Made by a program: the position numbers and the translations under genes | Shown here: one piece after another, positions 30,342-43,067 of the stretch | How the letters are laid out: each line of letters begins with the position of its first letter | Numbering within the stretch: the stretch's first letter is position 1 | The notes under the pieces: model-generated | What the model saw: the letters and a program-made list of their open reading frames with translations, nothing else | What the model was told of the DNA's origin: nothing | The model's database searches: none | Source: Brevipalpus yothersi | Lineage: Eukaryota; Arthropoda; Arachnida; Trombidiformes; Tenuipalpidae | Direction of reading: 5' to 3' | Assembly (NCBI GenBank): GCA_003956705.1 | Contig: QZCP01000423.1 | Location: 62,001-126,000, forward strand | Length of the DNA: 64,000 nt

Positions 30342-33300
30342 CAAACAGGATATCAGCCAAAGAAGAATGTTCCTCTTCTTTTGCAAACTTCTATGTGCAT
30401 GAGAGTGTGTAGCTGTTTACAGAATGACAGACACCAATTTTTGCTATCGATCAAGCACTTTGAGCTTGGACTTCTGTAGATGATTTCCCACATGGCTGAG
30501 AGACCATGAATCATGTAACGGTAAATCGATGAAACACTAAAGATCATTGGCTGTAATAATTTGGTCAGCTTCCGCGATAGGGATACAGATTTTATGGAAT
30601 TTTTTCTTGATTAAAATCGTTTTTGATAAATTTTTGATGATTTGAAATAGAATTTTTTTTATATTGAAAATTCCATTGCTCACACGGTACATTAGCTAGC
30701 ATCATGAGTTAAGTTTTTGAAGTTTGGAAGCTGCCAATTTTTTTCATCAATTCGAGCTACTTTGAGTACTCTTTTTTCTAGAGTAACTGATGACAGACCA
30801 ACTGAATCAGCAAAACAAGAAGAAAAAAAAATAATTGCAAATTTTAGCATCTATGCGTGGTGTTCTCGATGAGTTTTAGTTTGCATGATACTTTCATAAT
30901 TCATATCCCGGAAGTGCGACTGTGATCAATTTGTTCGCCTAATTTTCACCAATGAATTCATTCAAATAATCAATATTAATCGGAATAGAGTGCAACATGA
31001 GTTTGCATGTCCCAGGCTACTCAGGTCACTAATTGAAGCTTGAATCGAAATGAATTTGATAAGTGGGGAACCCAGTTTCAACAATTCAATCCTCCCAATA
31101 GCTGATAACTGCACGTTTGAAGATGATTTTGTAACCTGATTCTTCAGAACAAAGTGAAGATCAAGATCAATGGCCAGTGTTAGGGAACAAGAAGTGGAAT
31201 CATGATCATGTTTTGTTTCTTGAGTTTCAGAAATATTGAAACTAGAGCCACTCGATTATCAGAATTCAGGTTCTCTATTGTTTCCCATCTCTATTCTCTC
31301 TTACAGACAGGAAGATAATCATTAATTGGAGCTCATTTGGGGTGAAAAATAATCAGAGAGAGGTAAAAACAGAAGGGATCAAATGGAATGAATCTATGAG
31401 CTTAGAAGTCAAGAAGTATCGTTCCATGAAGATTAATAGAGTGCTTACGGTAGGCTTAGATAGGCTTTTTCTACCAGAGGCTATTGTATGGCTGAATGAT
31501 TGGTGAATACAGTTTGATCTATTAATAGCAAAATTATTCGTTGACTAGGTTCTCAGTATGCTCAGAATATTAGTAAAAAAAGGGAAGAGAGAAAGAAGAG
31601 GAAAAACTCTAAATTGAAACAATTGATATGTGTTTCCGTAAATCAATGAGCTTTTTTTGCATTCAAAATTTTGCATCCATTTATCATAGCTCATAATCTG
31701 ATGGAACTGAAAAACTTATGAGTTTTCCAGATTCTATTTATCTTCTCCAAAACGAATTATGAGAGAGGAACTTGAAAAATTTCTCCTCATAATTTGTTTT
31801 CAAGAGGTTTGAGAAATTGAGGAATCTTAGCATCAAAGGGAAAAATGTTCTCTCTAGTCTTTCTCAACTAAAATATCCATTTGAAATTGATATCTTTTTT
31901 ATTCCGGGAAGGGAAAAAATGCCTCTTTAATCTAATGCTAATGTTACTCTCTTATCCTAGCTGTAGGAATCTCATTTTTTTCTCGCTGGAATTTTTTTTC
32001 CCAACGAAAAAAGCTCTTGATGAAAGGAATACTCAACCTCGTGGTCTACATGCATCATCACCAGCCAATAAATTCTTTTGGATGAACGATCCCATAGAAT
32101 GATCATATCAGATTTCGAAATTAGAGCTCCAGATTTCTTCATCGAACTATGGCTCCTCGAAATACTGGTGATATTTTTAGCTTATAGATTGAGCTTTGCC
32201 TGCATCAAACGGAACTTCACAGCCTGACTCTTAACAACATGAAACATCTAGGCTAATAGGAGAATATTTCCACTTCCGGTTCAAGCATGCAATTCTGCGC
32301 TGCATTCCCACGCCCTGTGCATACACATGTATGAGTAACATATGTACAGTCACTTGCAAAATTGATGTTAGTGATTTTGAATGTTATTGCTGAGGATATT
32401 ATAAGTTTTTAGCTTTCAAAAGATGTTCAATATTTCCACCACGACTCTTACGAATGAGAAGACATCTTTTTGGCCAGGCTAAGAGAGTGTTGTGGATCAC
32501 TTTTTCGGGAATTTCGTCCCATACCTGAGTCAGGACTTTTTTCAGCCCCATCAGGGTCTTGATTTTGTGTTTTTTTAGTTCATTTTCCATGTAGCCCCAG
32601 ATCGAAAAGTCCATAGGAGCATTATCGGGGGACTTTGGTGTCCACTCTAGAGGGGTGATAAATTCCATACCACTTGACCTGAGGAATTCTACGGTCATAT
32701 TCGAAGCATGAGAGGGGGCGGAGTCTTGTTGAAACATGCCATCATTATTTGGATATAATCTCTTCAGGTCCTCATGAATGAACGGTTTTAAAACATGATT
32801 AATATAGTAATCACTATTAATTTTCACCCCAGGCTTGATAAATAGCAATTTAGTTTTCCCATTCCACGAAATACCACCCCAAACCATCACTTGCTTTGGA
32901 AAAGATTGTCTCTTCCTTATAAAAAAGTGTCTCCGACGATCCTTCGATTTCTTGAAATAGAACTCAGATTGACCGCAATTTGCTGGTAGTTGGAACATTT
33001 TTTCATCTGTTGATATTATTCTGGTCAAATTAGGTCGAAGAATTCGATAGAGTGGTAATGATCTTTCATAACGTCGTTTCATCTCTTTTTCGGTTAGCAC
33101 ATGGACTTTTGTCTTTTTACGCTTGACCAACTTGAAATTTCTGGCAATATATCTTGATATTGTCGAAGGATGAACTTCATAGTTCCCAGCAAGTTCACAA
33201 TTAGGCCTCGGATTTTCGGCTAAAACACTTTTTTTCAGGTTTGCAGCTTGGACTGGTGAAAGTTTCTGTGGACGGCCTCTCTTAGCTGGCTTATTGTTCC

Positions 33301-34294
33301 GAGGTGGACAGTTTTCTTTATCACTTGAATATTTTTTTTTGATTCTGACAATTTGAGGATCATGAACTCTCACATTAATTTTTTTAAAATGATCTTTTAT
33401 GGCCCAAAATGACCAGTTTAGATGAACTAAACGCAAAATTTCAAATTCAACTTCTTTCTTCATCACTTTAGAATCCTTCATTGTTTACACAATTTTTTCC
33501 CTCTCAATCTAATTGTGATCATGTGCTCTCCAATTTCCAGAAGATTCGAATCCATATGTTGCATTGTTCAGGAGAAATTCAATTTCCAAATCCCTAACAT
33601 CAATTTTGCAAGTGACTGTATTTAATACATGTATCAATGATCGACTGAGGAAAATTTTTGCAAGTTCTATAAAATTCTCAAGAAGCGTTTGGAGAAGATT
33701 TCATAAAATTTTCATGCTAGCAATGGTCGGCAAATTCTATGGAAACTATTTTTCACAGTTCTTCCATAAGAATTTCACATTATTCTTATGATGCTTCCTA
33801 TTTATTGTGAAAAATATCATACAGAACACGTATGAACTTTACTTTCTAGGGACTTCTTTGTAAAATTGCATTGAAGTCTTAGAAAGTTCTGCCTCAGAGG
33901 GCAATATTCCATCTTAAAGTTTCCATCATCATTCTCGAGATTCAATTTAGTTTTATGAACAAGTTTAGGAAAACTATAATATTTGGTTTTAAATTCTCAG
34001 ACGTATATACTGATGTTCTTAAGCCTATTGGAATGATAATATCCTGTGTTTCACTTTTCTAGTTGGCTCCTACAGTGTCAATAAGTTATTGAAGATGCAA
34101 ATGATTTTGAAAAAGAATTCTTCATCAATCCTTCTCGGCTTGACTTATTTGAACCACAAAGCAAAGACTTCCGGTTAACAGAATATCGAAATTCTTTAAC
34201 TTACCTGGATAGTATTTGGTGATAATTTTACTTGTCCGCCGTGGATTATCCAGGCAACTGTTTCGCATGATCATGTGGTCACCAGCCACAAGAA
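30172..34294 (-). CDS. Probable single-pass membrane protein, two exons seen (partial)
   Basis: Two exon-like segments on the minus strand. The upstream one (34294-34205; the acceptor before it is weak) encodes VLVAGDHMIMRNSCLDNPRR followed by TSKIITKYYP and ends in a consensus donor GTAAGT. The downstream one (30256-30172) has a strong acceptor (TTTCTCTCTTCCAG) and donor (GTGAGT) and encodes a membrane helix, IWMYAMILVGMGFVLFLVIS. They join in phase 1, placing Glu-Glu-Glu-Ser just before the helix. The intron between them is 3.9 kb and contains the maT transposon. First and last exons are not identified and I do not recognise the family. The splice sites and phase match support a real gene; the grouping of the two exons is inference. 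Confidence 0.42.
32347..32381 (+). repeat. Left terminal inverted repeat of the maT element
   Basis: Matches the reverse complement of 33584-33618: 25 identical bases from the outer end, then two mismatches in the next ten. Confidence 0.93.
32399..33481 (-). CDS. Mariner/maT transposase, intact
   Basis: A 360-residue DDE transposase without introns or stops. The N-terminal half looks like paired helix-turn-helix DNA-binding domains, with a GRPR-like hinge KRGRPQKLS near residue 70 and a second HTH around NYEVHPSTISRYIARNFKLV. Catalytic residues visible: first Asp in IISTDEKMFQL, second in MFQQDSAPSHAS, third in SPDNAPMDFSIWGYMENEL. The second and third Asp are separated by 37 residues, which defines DD37D, the maT group. 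Length fits the family (about 330-360). It cuts and pastes the surrounding element at TA sites. All catalytic positions are present, so activity is plausible; that is inference. The ATG at 33481 lies about 100 nt inside the right inverted repeat. Confidence 0.95.
   Translation of the reverse strand: MKDSKVMKKEVEFEILRLVHLNWSFWAIKDHFKKINVRVHDPQIVRIKKKYSSDKENCPPRNNKPAKRGRPQKLSPVQAANLKKSVLAENPRPNCELAGNYEVHPSTISRYIARNFKLVKRKKTKVHVLTEKEMKRRYERSLPLYRILRPNLTRIISTDEKMFQLPANCGQSEFYFKKSKDRRRHFFIRKRQSFPKQVMVWGGISWNGKTKLLFIKPGVKINSDYYINHVLKPFIHEDLKRLYPNNDGMFQQDSAPSHASNMTVEFLRSSGMEFITPLEWTPKSPDNAPMDFSIWGYMENELKKHKIKTLMGLKKVLTQVWDEIPEKVIHNTLLAWPKRCLLIRKSRGGNIEHLLKAKNL
33584..33618 (-). repeat. Right terminal inverted repeat of the maT element
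   Basis: Partner of 32347-32381. Its outer end abuts the TA at 33619-33620. Confidence 0.93.
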
Positions 34295-35743
34295 CTTGAT
34301 TAAATTTTGTGAGAAAAGTGATAAACTTTACCATGAATGGTACACTGAACATGAATCTTACATGTAGCATCGAATCACACAAAGTGCACTATAAAAAACG
34401 CATACTTTTCATGTTAAAATTTTTGAATTCTCTTTCAAGTTTATTCCTGAATATGGTAATCGAAAATTTTTTCCATCAAATATAAGAAAATACTTTAAAT
34501 CGATCTGATTAGTTATACCAACGGTGTAGTGGATGCACTGGAATTCAAGTGAAAAAGCTACTCATTTCATCCAGAGTTTGTGTATGTGATAGGCTCAAAA
34601 CGATGGAAACTAGAGCTGATTGTGACAAGAACAGAGTGATAGGCTGAACTGTTCAGCTCATGAACTGGAACAGAGAATATTCTCCCACAGAGTAGTGAGA
34701 GAGAGATAGTGCACCAAATTCTGACAAGCAAGAATACTTTTCGCAAAAGCTTTATCCAGCTAAAAATGCTGCGACATCTAGTAGATATTGCCATTCGAGG
34801 GCAATATAGCTAACTATGGCCTGAAGTTGACATCACGTTTCCAGAGAGAAAGAGAGATAAAAATGCTGAAGAAGCTCTCGGATTACACTTTAAAAGAGAT
34901 TTATAGCATGTTCTCAGAATGAAAAGTATGAAGAGTTAATTCCACTGAGCTTACTGCAAATTGCTGTCCACATGGTAGAAGCATGAATATGATTTATGGG
35001 CGAATGTTCTTTTATCACTTTTCAAGGTACTCATACCTTGCTATTTTCTCGATTCAGGGTGAGCTAATGTTGTGAGCTTTTGTCCTAGGAATTCAATCAT
35101 TAGCGAGAAAAGGGCAGATCCTTAGCAAAATTTGTGGAGGCATTTCAAGTCTCAGCTACTTAATGAACCAACAAACTGGCTGGTTCTCTAGGAAATTCAA
35201 AAAAAAACAAATAAGAAAACTCAAATGTTGAGACGAGTCTCAAAACACTGAGTTCTTATTCCCTCCTTCATATTAATCATTCAACAGATCAAATTCAGGT
35301 ATGAAGATGAATATCATCAACATTCGGCAGAAGGAGAGAGTGTAATTGTCTATGAAATTTTGGCACGATAAGGAATGATCTCGTGGGATGTCTGACATCA
35401 TTTTTTTCGTATTCACTTTCACTTTGGATGAAATTGGGGAATCTTGAGTGATGAACAACAATGTGAGCATCAAGTGCTCTATTAGGAAATTTATGTTGGA
35501 TGGGAAGATAATGAACCTGACAATAAGTTAAGGTAGTAAAATGCATGAATATTATGAAGAAATCTAACACTATCTTTTACAGAGTTTATGGTATTTACAT
35601 AGTTAAATGATTATTATCAAATAACTTATGTGGGATCTCTAATCCATATTATACTGACACTATCTATATGAATTAGATGGATCAAAAAGTTATAGTTCAT
35701 ATTATGAAATTTTTACAAAGTATACTCGAAATAGTATACAAAA
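34295..35743. other. Intergenic region upstream of the membrane-protein exons
   Basis: About 1.4 kb on the 3' side of the phosphorylase kinase gene. Earlier exons of the minus-strand membrane gene may be here, but none is convincing. The frames at 35273-35570 lack a proper start or recognisable motif. Confidence 0.5.
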
Positions 35744-38440
35744 TTAGGCATTACTCTTTATCGGTTGTTGATAAGCTAATTTAAGTTCTTGTTTAGGCCG
35801 ATTTTCAAATAACGCAGCTCGGTTCTGAACTTCTCCTCGCTTCACCCAATGATTATAAACACGAAAGGCACAACCATCGATAGCCTGGTGAAAAGAGAGA
35901 GAGAGAAATTAATGCATGAGAATGAATTACAAGGGTAGGTAGTTGCTTACTTTTCTAAGAGTTTTGACACGGTAAGGATCTAGACGAGCCACTTCCACAC
36001 TCAGGGGCTCTGGAGTATATTTAAGACGCTTTATTCTTATCATAGCTCGAACTGTGAGCATGACTAGTTGGAAAGTTTTACGAGCATCAAATGGCCCAGT
36101 CCTCAGTTGCTAAAATGATTTTAAATTTTGAATCAAAATGAAGAGCTGAGTGTCTAAAAAAACTCACCATGCTCTGGAAAAATTCATGTTTTAGAGCTTG
36201 CGAGGCAGTAAGCCTACGCCGTGGATCAATCTGGAGGAGGTTCCTTATCTGAAAAAGGAAGACGATTTTTAAAATGGTTAGTACTTATGTTTATGTAACA
36301 GTCAATTGAAAATCAAGTTTCCTGAGGAGAATGAATGATGGAAAAGATAGTTGATCTGAGCATATCATCGAAGAGACTTCGCTACAAACATGCAAAATGT
36401 TGAAAAATAGATACATTGAATAGACCAACAAGCAAACAAGATTATCTCAATCGAACAGGTAAAAAATGTAGAAGATGAACATAGTAATTTCCTTAGGAGC
36501 GTTCTTGAATGTTGGCTTATACACTTACCAAGTGCTTGGTTGGGTCGGTAATATCATCCCATTCTGGACTACAGAATTCGTACCGTCCTTCCATTATATT
36601 GCGTAGCATGACCATTTGCTTTCGATGCCAAAAAGGTGGAAATCCGACTAATAATGTGTACATTATCACACCACAAGCCCATAAATCAACCTCTTTCCCA
36701 TAACCATCAGAATTATCATACATTGAGGCACGAAGTAATTCGGGAGCGAGATATCCTGGAGTTCCACAAAGATCTAGGGAACAAAAGTATAGAAGAAAGA
36801 AATCAGAGGTGAATGTTTCTGACAATATTTATAAGCTAATTCGTCATACCAAATAGTCTCTCAGATGGATTGATAACTTTGGCAAATCCAAAGTCAGTTA
36901 TTTTGATATTCATGTGATCATCCAGGAGAATATTTTCAGGCTACATTGAGAATGAAGAAAAGAAAATCAGTTTGAATATTCTTCAAATTTATGACTTGAT
37001 TAATTCACACCTTAAGATCGCGATGAACGACATTCTTTGAGTGTATATATTCAACAGCTTCAAGCAGTTGTCGCATTATAGCTCTGAAGAATAGGAATAA
37101 GCAGATTAGCAAACAATAGAGAACAATTTTGTCCTTAGCATAGCTTCCAAAGCGAGCCATCTAATACATGAACGATTTCTCGATTTCGGTGTGAGAATGT
37201 CTCTCAGTTTCCTCAAGGATGTGTTTTGAACACTTTCAATTGAAAATTGTGATAACCGTGTCAATTGAAAATGAATACTCACTTAGTCTTCTTCTCTGAC
37301 AATGCAACAACATTCGTCAAATAGTCGAAAAGTTCTCCATTCTTACACCTAGTTGAGAAAAATTCAGAATCAGTAAGAATGCTATCGCAAAGTAAACGTA
37401 GATTTACAAGATGCTAGGATGGACCAATGGACATGGAAAGAGAGGGAGAAAACAATCAGGTGTCCTATCAGGGAGCATTCACGAGGGGGGAATGTGATGG
37501 AGACCTCGAATCAGCAATTCTATCATGACAGTCATGGGTATCAAATCATTAATTATGTGAAAAATTCCTAGTCAACGAGGCATCCCGACAGCATCACTGG
37601 AAAGCATGTAAACTATGTGTGCTAATAGATGCTTTCTTTCTCTTTTCTCTCCCCCTCTCTCTCTCTCTCTATGTCTCTCTCTCTCTCTTTGATCATGATG
37701 CAAACCCGAGGAAAACACGCCATTCAAGAGTGATTTCTCTCAGTTCTCTATGAATAATTGAAACAAGATTCAAACATGAGGATAAAAACAAAAAGAAAAC
37801 AGCACATCAAAGGGAATCCAAATAGAACACCATACTCACAGTTCGAAAACTAGAAAGATGTAAGTCGATGACTCAAAAACGTCATGAAGCTCAACTGTGG
37901 AAGAAGGGGAAAGAAAAGATTATCAGTGAAAAAAGGAAAAATTATTTCATGCTATGATTTCAATGACAAATGGGAAAGTGGCAATTTCACAAGATTATCG
38001 GAAAGATTGTAGGGGAAGAAGCTAAAGAATATTAATTTGAAACTCACTAATGAAAGGTTGGCCAGCAACCAGTTTTAAAATTGAAATTTCTCGTAAAGTC
38101 GCTTGCCGTAAAGTGAATCCTTGTGGATCTTCCAGATCAGCACTGACATCGATTATTTTTGCTGCGAACTCTTTACCGGTTTCTTTTTCAACACAGCGTC
38201 TGACAGTGCTACTAACCCCTCTGCAAGAAAGAGATGATAATTTCAATTGAGTTTCGATCAGAATATCAATTAGAGTGAAGAAAAAAGAACACACCAAGAA
38301 GCAAGCGAAAGGAGAAGACGAGTATGAACGTACCTTCCGAGAACTTCTTTTGGATCATATTTCGCATAAAAATCTCTTGCTACGTATTTATCGGGAAGTT
38401 CGTCTAGCATATCATCCCGGATAGCATCAGATGCGACCAT
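35744..38440 (-). CDS. PHKG: Phosphorylase b kinase gamma catalytic subunit
   Basis: Catalytic subunit of phosphorylase kinase, which phosphorylates glycogen phosphorylase to start glycogen breakdown in the cytosol. Ten exons, all phase-consistent, give 396 residues (vertebrate PHKG1 is 387): 38440-38334, 38220-38048, 37894-37840, 37348-37283, 37083-37011, 36940-36850, 36773-36529, 36248-36168, 36109-35951, 35884-35744. Motifs: EVLGRGVSSTVRR glycine loop, FAAKIIDV lysine, VVHRDLKPEN, TDFGFAK, CGTPGYLAPE and SPPFWHRKQM-like GFPPFWHRKQMVMLR. The C-terminal calmodulin-binding regulatory part is present (FDARKTFQLVMLTVRAMIRI and IDGCAFRVYNHWVKRG). Where the vertebrate enzyme has a Glu that replaces activation-loop phosphorylation, this one has Asp (LFDLCGTP). 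It lies head-to-tail behind RMND5 on the same strand, 2.1 kb apart. Confidence 0.97.
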
Positions 38441-40522
38441 TTCCTCAATGGTGGAAGATTATTGATGGTTAACACAGTCTCCAAGAAAAAACAACAACAA
38501 CAACAGAGAGAAGATTGATGAGCGACAATGGTGATGGAGAGAGACAGAGAATTTCGATGAGTCAATAGTTGGAAGAATGGGCCAACTTCTCGTAGTTATC
38601 TAAGTATATGTTTTGGTGAGTTGATAAGACAACAGTAAGATATTCACATAAAAATGACTTTAGAATCAAATGCCGGTGAAAAATTGAGGCATTCAAATCA
38701 CAGGATGTATGTAAGGATGTGTAATGATAAAAATGGATGGATTGAAGAATGTGAAAAATCAATTTGCTAAGGTTGAAGAAAGAGGGAAGAAAAAGAGAGA
38801 GAGAAAGGGAGGGATGTTGATGGTGGATGAGAGAATATCAAGATAATCCACCAGATAAAGTTTCCTGATAATCAAAATTTTTGATGAAAAATATACATAT
38901 TATGGTGAGTATATTGACCATCAAAACAGGTGACAGATTGATTGCACACATACAGACAACGTCTTGGAGTAAGAAAGAACGGGATTACCAAGATATTCTT
39001 TGCTGGACCTTGGGATGATGATGGGAAGAGAAGATGACTGATACTGAAACAGGATAATGGTGACAAGAATGATGATCAATCTGATAATGATGCTTATCAA
39101 CAAAGTGAGAAAGAGAGAGAGACAGAGACAGAAAGATGAGTCGCGTTTCAAATCAGCTATCAACAACAAGCCATCAACAACACACACATACAATCAGTGA
39201 GTCTAAATCATTTTTTCTTCTCTGTTTAACATGTGAAGATGGAAAAGAGGGAGAGAGAGAAAGAGAGGAGAACTGAAAGAGTTAAATAATAATTGAGAAA
39301 AGGGATCAAAATTTTCAGAACTGGTCCAATATACAGGTAATATATATAAGTTTTTCACTTTGACATTCCGATGATGATTATTGATGTTGATACATCTTTC
39401 ATTTGTCCTGTGACACTATCCACATTATTCTCTCCTCTTCCCAAATTTTCAAACCAATTCCACAATGATTTCCAATACACCAGTGTGTTGCTGGTTAGCA
39501 CATGAATTTACAATCAAATGATCACCATTATAAATGATCAATGACCACAACAAACATGTTCTCTGACGAAAGTGACGAAAAAATTTCATTCACATTTGCT
39601 CATCAACATACACATCACAACACAAACTTTCAACCGCCAAACTCGAAAACTTAACATGACAACAATTGAAGGCTTTTTTGATGACAATATTTGGGAGAGA
39701 GAGAGGATCTGATTTTCTGAATTAAAGTTATTAGCACATCAACGGTAAATGTAATAATAGTTATAAAAATTCTCTGTCTGATAGCTCTTCCCGTGATTCC
39801 CATGATTCAGCATATACTGTACTCCATGAGGATGCTGGATGATCATCATCACAATGAGGTCGCGTGCTCGTGATTAACTTGTACTATGAGCAATATTTTG
39901 TTCTGTGTTATTGTCTATAATTTATGGTCCTTAATTCTAATGGTGAAAGTCTGTCTATTCTAATAATCTAATCAGAGAATGATCAACGAATAAGAACATG
40001 TCAGTGACCTACGATATTTTCTTTTCTGGAAAAGTTTTTTTCTCACTTGATATTTTTTCTGATTACTCTCCATTTCAATCCATTTCGAATGAAATGAGAT
40101 CCCAACAAATTGATGAGACGTAAATTTGATTTGAATGAGAATGATTTAAATTTGTAAGGCGATCAATTGCAGATGAAATGTCAGGATATCAATTGGTAAA
40201 GGTGGGATAGATGATATATATTAGATTAAAAGATGAATAAAATGGAATATTGCTCTTATAAGGTAAAATTTCAACAAGTTAGATTACAATAACATTCTAA
40301 AACGTGCTCAGTGCCTGTAGCTTGCACAATATTGTGAGTAAAATTGAATCATTTTTTTTTCGTAAGCTCTGAGCTAAAAATGATTGCTAATCACACTTCC
40401 GATAAAATTTGGAACACCAATGTTGATAGAGTGCTGATATTTTCCCATCTCGAACGGTGTGATTTGTACGATTCGCACAGAATACTCGTTTTTAAACACA
40501 TACTAATGAACAAAGAAGATGA
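38441..40522. other. Intergenic region between PHKG and RMND5
   Basis: About 2 kb containing the PHKG 5' flank and the RMND5 3' flank. Only short GA runs (38799-38812, 39112-39130, 39247-39268) are visible. No supported gene. Confidence 0.65.
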
Positions 40523-41977
40523 TCAAAATTGAATTTGTCTAGCCTCTTGGGGATTCTGTTCCACAGGACAATAGGGACATTTGAGTTTGTTCGTACTGGC
40601 AAGCTTATTGAGAGCATCTTTGGAAACGACATGGCCACAAACCAATCGCATCGGTGGGTTGAAATCAGTGCTCTGTTGGCGAAGTATGGGACATGCAAAA
40701 ATTGAATGAAACTGACAGTTCCGTCCAACATCTATCAAAATTGGAAGTTCATCTTTAGTGCTCCATATACTGGGAACTGATGTTTGCATCATGATAGCTC
40801 GAAGATTCATCAAAGCTGGTAGTGCAATAGCGCCAGCATCAAATGTTACTGACAGAGGACTCTCAACGCTCAGACCAAGTAGGGCACAAGCATCTCGAGT
40901 GAAAATATCACAGATCTCAGACCAATTTACTGGATCAAGTAAATGTTGATATGGCGAATTCTCGATACCAGATTTCCAATACACAAGGCAACCCATCAAC
41001 GCTTGCATTTCTTTTTCATGACGCGCTGCCAAAGAGGGGAAGTATTTCCTTGCATATTCTAGTAGCTCTTGCTGTTTCATGAGTCCTTGAGACAGATACT
41101 CGATGAACTGCAATCTATGAAGCTTAAACTCGAGCACAGAATTGCGTTCTCTCAAAGCCTCTTGATTAGCTTCGACCCACTCGAGAGCTGGTTGTACATT
41201 ATGCTTTTTGAGACCATCCAAAACTCGATTCAGCTCAGTAAAAGGATTAGTCTTTTCGGGAGGTACATTGACTTTTCCCTCTCGCATCAATTCTTGGCTA
41301 ATATCCATCATTCCTTGCCTCAAGAAATGCTCAATGATGACTTGATTAAGTAGATTATTGTCGAGACTTCTTTCGTTGAATGACTCGGATAATAAATGCG
41401 AAAAATTGAAGGCGAAATTTTTGTCAATGGCTTTTCCAACTTTGGACACACATCCATGAATTTCTTTGTGAGCGGATGCTATCTCTTTGAGTAAGGCTTT
41501 AATTTTTTCAATAATGCCCGTCAAGCGAGTTTCTTGAAAACCTGAGAGCACATACTCATGTGAAGCTGAATGGGAAGAATAGCAAAAATGAATAAAGGAT
41601 ACAGCGCAAAATATTCGATCAAGCGACTAACAAATTGAGCTACTTGATTAGGAGGCAAATTTCTATTTTGTCGAAAAATTCGATAATATAAGATGTTTCA
41701 TTTGACAAAAGGATAACTTTCCAAGAGAGAAGTCAAATCAGTGTGTAAAGTCTAGGTCAAAATTATAACGGTACCTCAAAAATTGACTTTAATTTAGCAA
41801 AACCAGAGTTTTCATCAATCTTGTAAGATACTTACGACTTGATGTTATGAAATCCTTTTGGAAATCCGCAACACTATACGCCAAGTTATCCAGATAGGGT
41901 TCGATTTTCTTTTGGATCGAGGCAAACTTTTCGATCACTTTATTGACCTCCCTTTCAACGCTCACTATACTGTCCAT
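40523..41977 (-). CDS. RMND5: RMND5 / Gid2-type E3 ubiquitin ligase subunit
   Basis: RING-bearing subunit of the CTLH (GID) E3 ubiquitin ligase complex, which in yeast targets gluconeogenic enzymes. Two exons: 41977-41836 and 41565-40523 (phase 1), giving 394 residues; human RMND5A has 391. In order: N-terminal helical part (MDSIVSVEREVNKVIEKFAS), LisH (LLNQVIIEHFLRQGMMDISQ), CTLH/CRA region (around FTELNRVLDGLKKHNVQPAL and YFPSLAARHEKEMQALMGCL), then the C-terminal degenerate Gid-type RING (CPILRQQSTDFNPPMRLVCG, LKCPYCPVEQNPQEA). The intron is 270 nt. It is divergent from the ribosomal protein SA gene; start codons are 1.09 kb apart. Confidence 0.97.
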
Positions 41978-43067
41978 CCTTGTTATATTTGATTTCAAGC
42001 GAGATGAATATATCAAATATGCAAAACTTCTTATGGATAGCCACAAGCGATAAAATGAATTGCAAAACAGCTCAATGAAAGATGATACATTTTTCTAATT
42101 GATCATCTTAATTGTAGAGCTCAACACCATACACCATACAATGCAAAGCAGCAATCGAAATTGAGACGCAATAGCGTTCAGTTAACCAAGGAGGAGGAGA
42201 AGGAGGAGGAGGAAGATGACAGAGCCTGGGTCAAATCAGTGACACAAGAGTAATCATGATGTGGAGTGAGACAGACAGATACACACTATCCGTGGAGATG
42301 ATCAAAAAAGCACTCTCCCAATATCTACACCAAATTTTGTTTATTCACTTTATCACAATCATAATCATTTGTTGTTATTGCTTTCCACAATGTTTACAAT
42401 TGCACTTGCTAAGCAAGTCTCGCTTATTAAAAATTCTCTGCAAAGCTTACATGGGCTCTCACTAGGGGCACTTCTATTGTTGCAATTGTGTGATTTACAC
42501 ACATTTTTTCGATTCTCTTCCTCTTCAAGAAAACTTCCTGAGATTTTATTCATCTCTTCCGATCACTAATCAATACTTGCACAACAATTAAGGGAATGCT
42601 CGATGTTCGATCTCAAAAGACAAATAACTATGATTTTCGAGGTCTCAAAAGTTTTGCATTCCCAACTTTTCATTTCGATCATTCTCGAGAGGAAAGTTGG
42701 AATGGTTCATCTTGGTTGATGGGTGATAATTTTTGGCTTGAAACAATCACTTTGATGATGAAATGTAAAATTTTGTTTTCTCTGAATTTAATTAGTCTTG
42801 GCGAAAAAAGTTTGACGAAAAATTGAATCGAAATCAAAAGTTTAAAGTTCGAACTTTTTCGTTTTCAAACGTGTTTCAAGAATGCCATCTGGTGGATACA
42901 TTAGTGACTATATGGACAAGTTTCCGCTTCCGCTAATGCAATTGAGTTGATTTTTGGTGAGCGTGTTTAATTGTAATTTTTGCCGGCTACTTGATTAAAT
43001 TGGTTTGGTAATAAATTGGATCATTCATTGTTTTGAAGTGAAATTTCCAACAATTGATTAAGAAACG
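41978..43067. other. Shared 5' region of RMND5 and RPSA
   Basis: 1.09 kb between two divergent start codons, so it must contain both promoters. It includes a short polypurine stretch (42189-42222) on the RMND5 side. I see no TATA element placed convincingly and no other gene. Confidence 0.6.

Larger units (their letters stand above)
32347..33618 (-). mobile_element. Complete maT-type (DD37D) mariner element
   Basis: A 1272-bp element bounded by inverted repeats starting CAGTCACTTGCAAAATTGAT at both ends (left 32347 rightward, right 33618 leftward). The first 25 bases are identical and similarity extends to about 35. Each end is flanked by TA (32345-32346 and 33619-33620), the expected target-site duplication of the Tc1/mariner superfamily. 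One intact transposase gene fills it on the minus strand. Nearly identical ends and an open frame suggest a fairly recent insertion. It sits in the proposed intron of a minus-strand membrane-protein gene. Confidence 0.95.

Noticed and set aside
35273..35570. Minus-strand frame with a hydrophobic start that looked like a signal peptide
   Set aside because: The frame begins at GTG rather than ATG, and no phase-consistent join to the membrane-protein exons could be shown.
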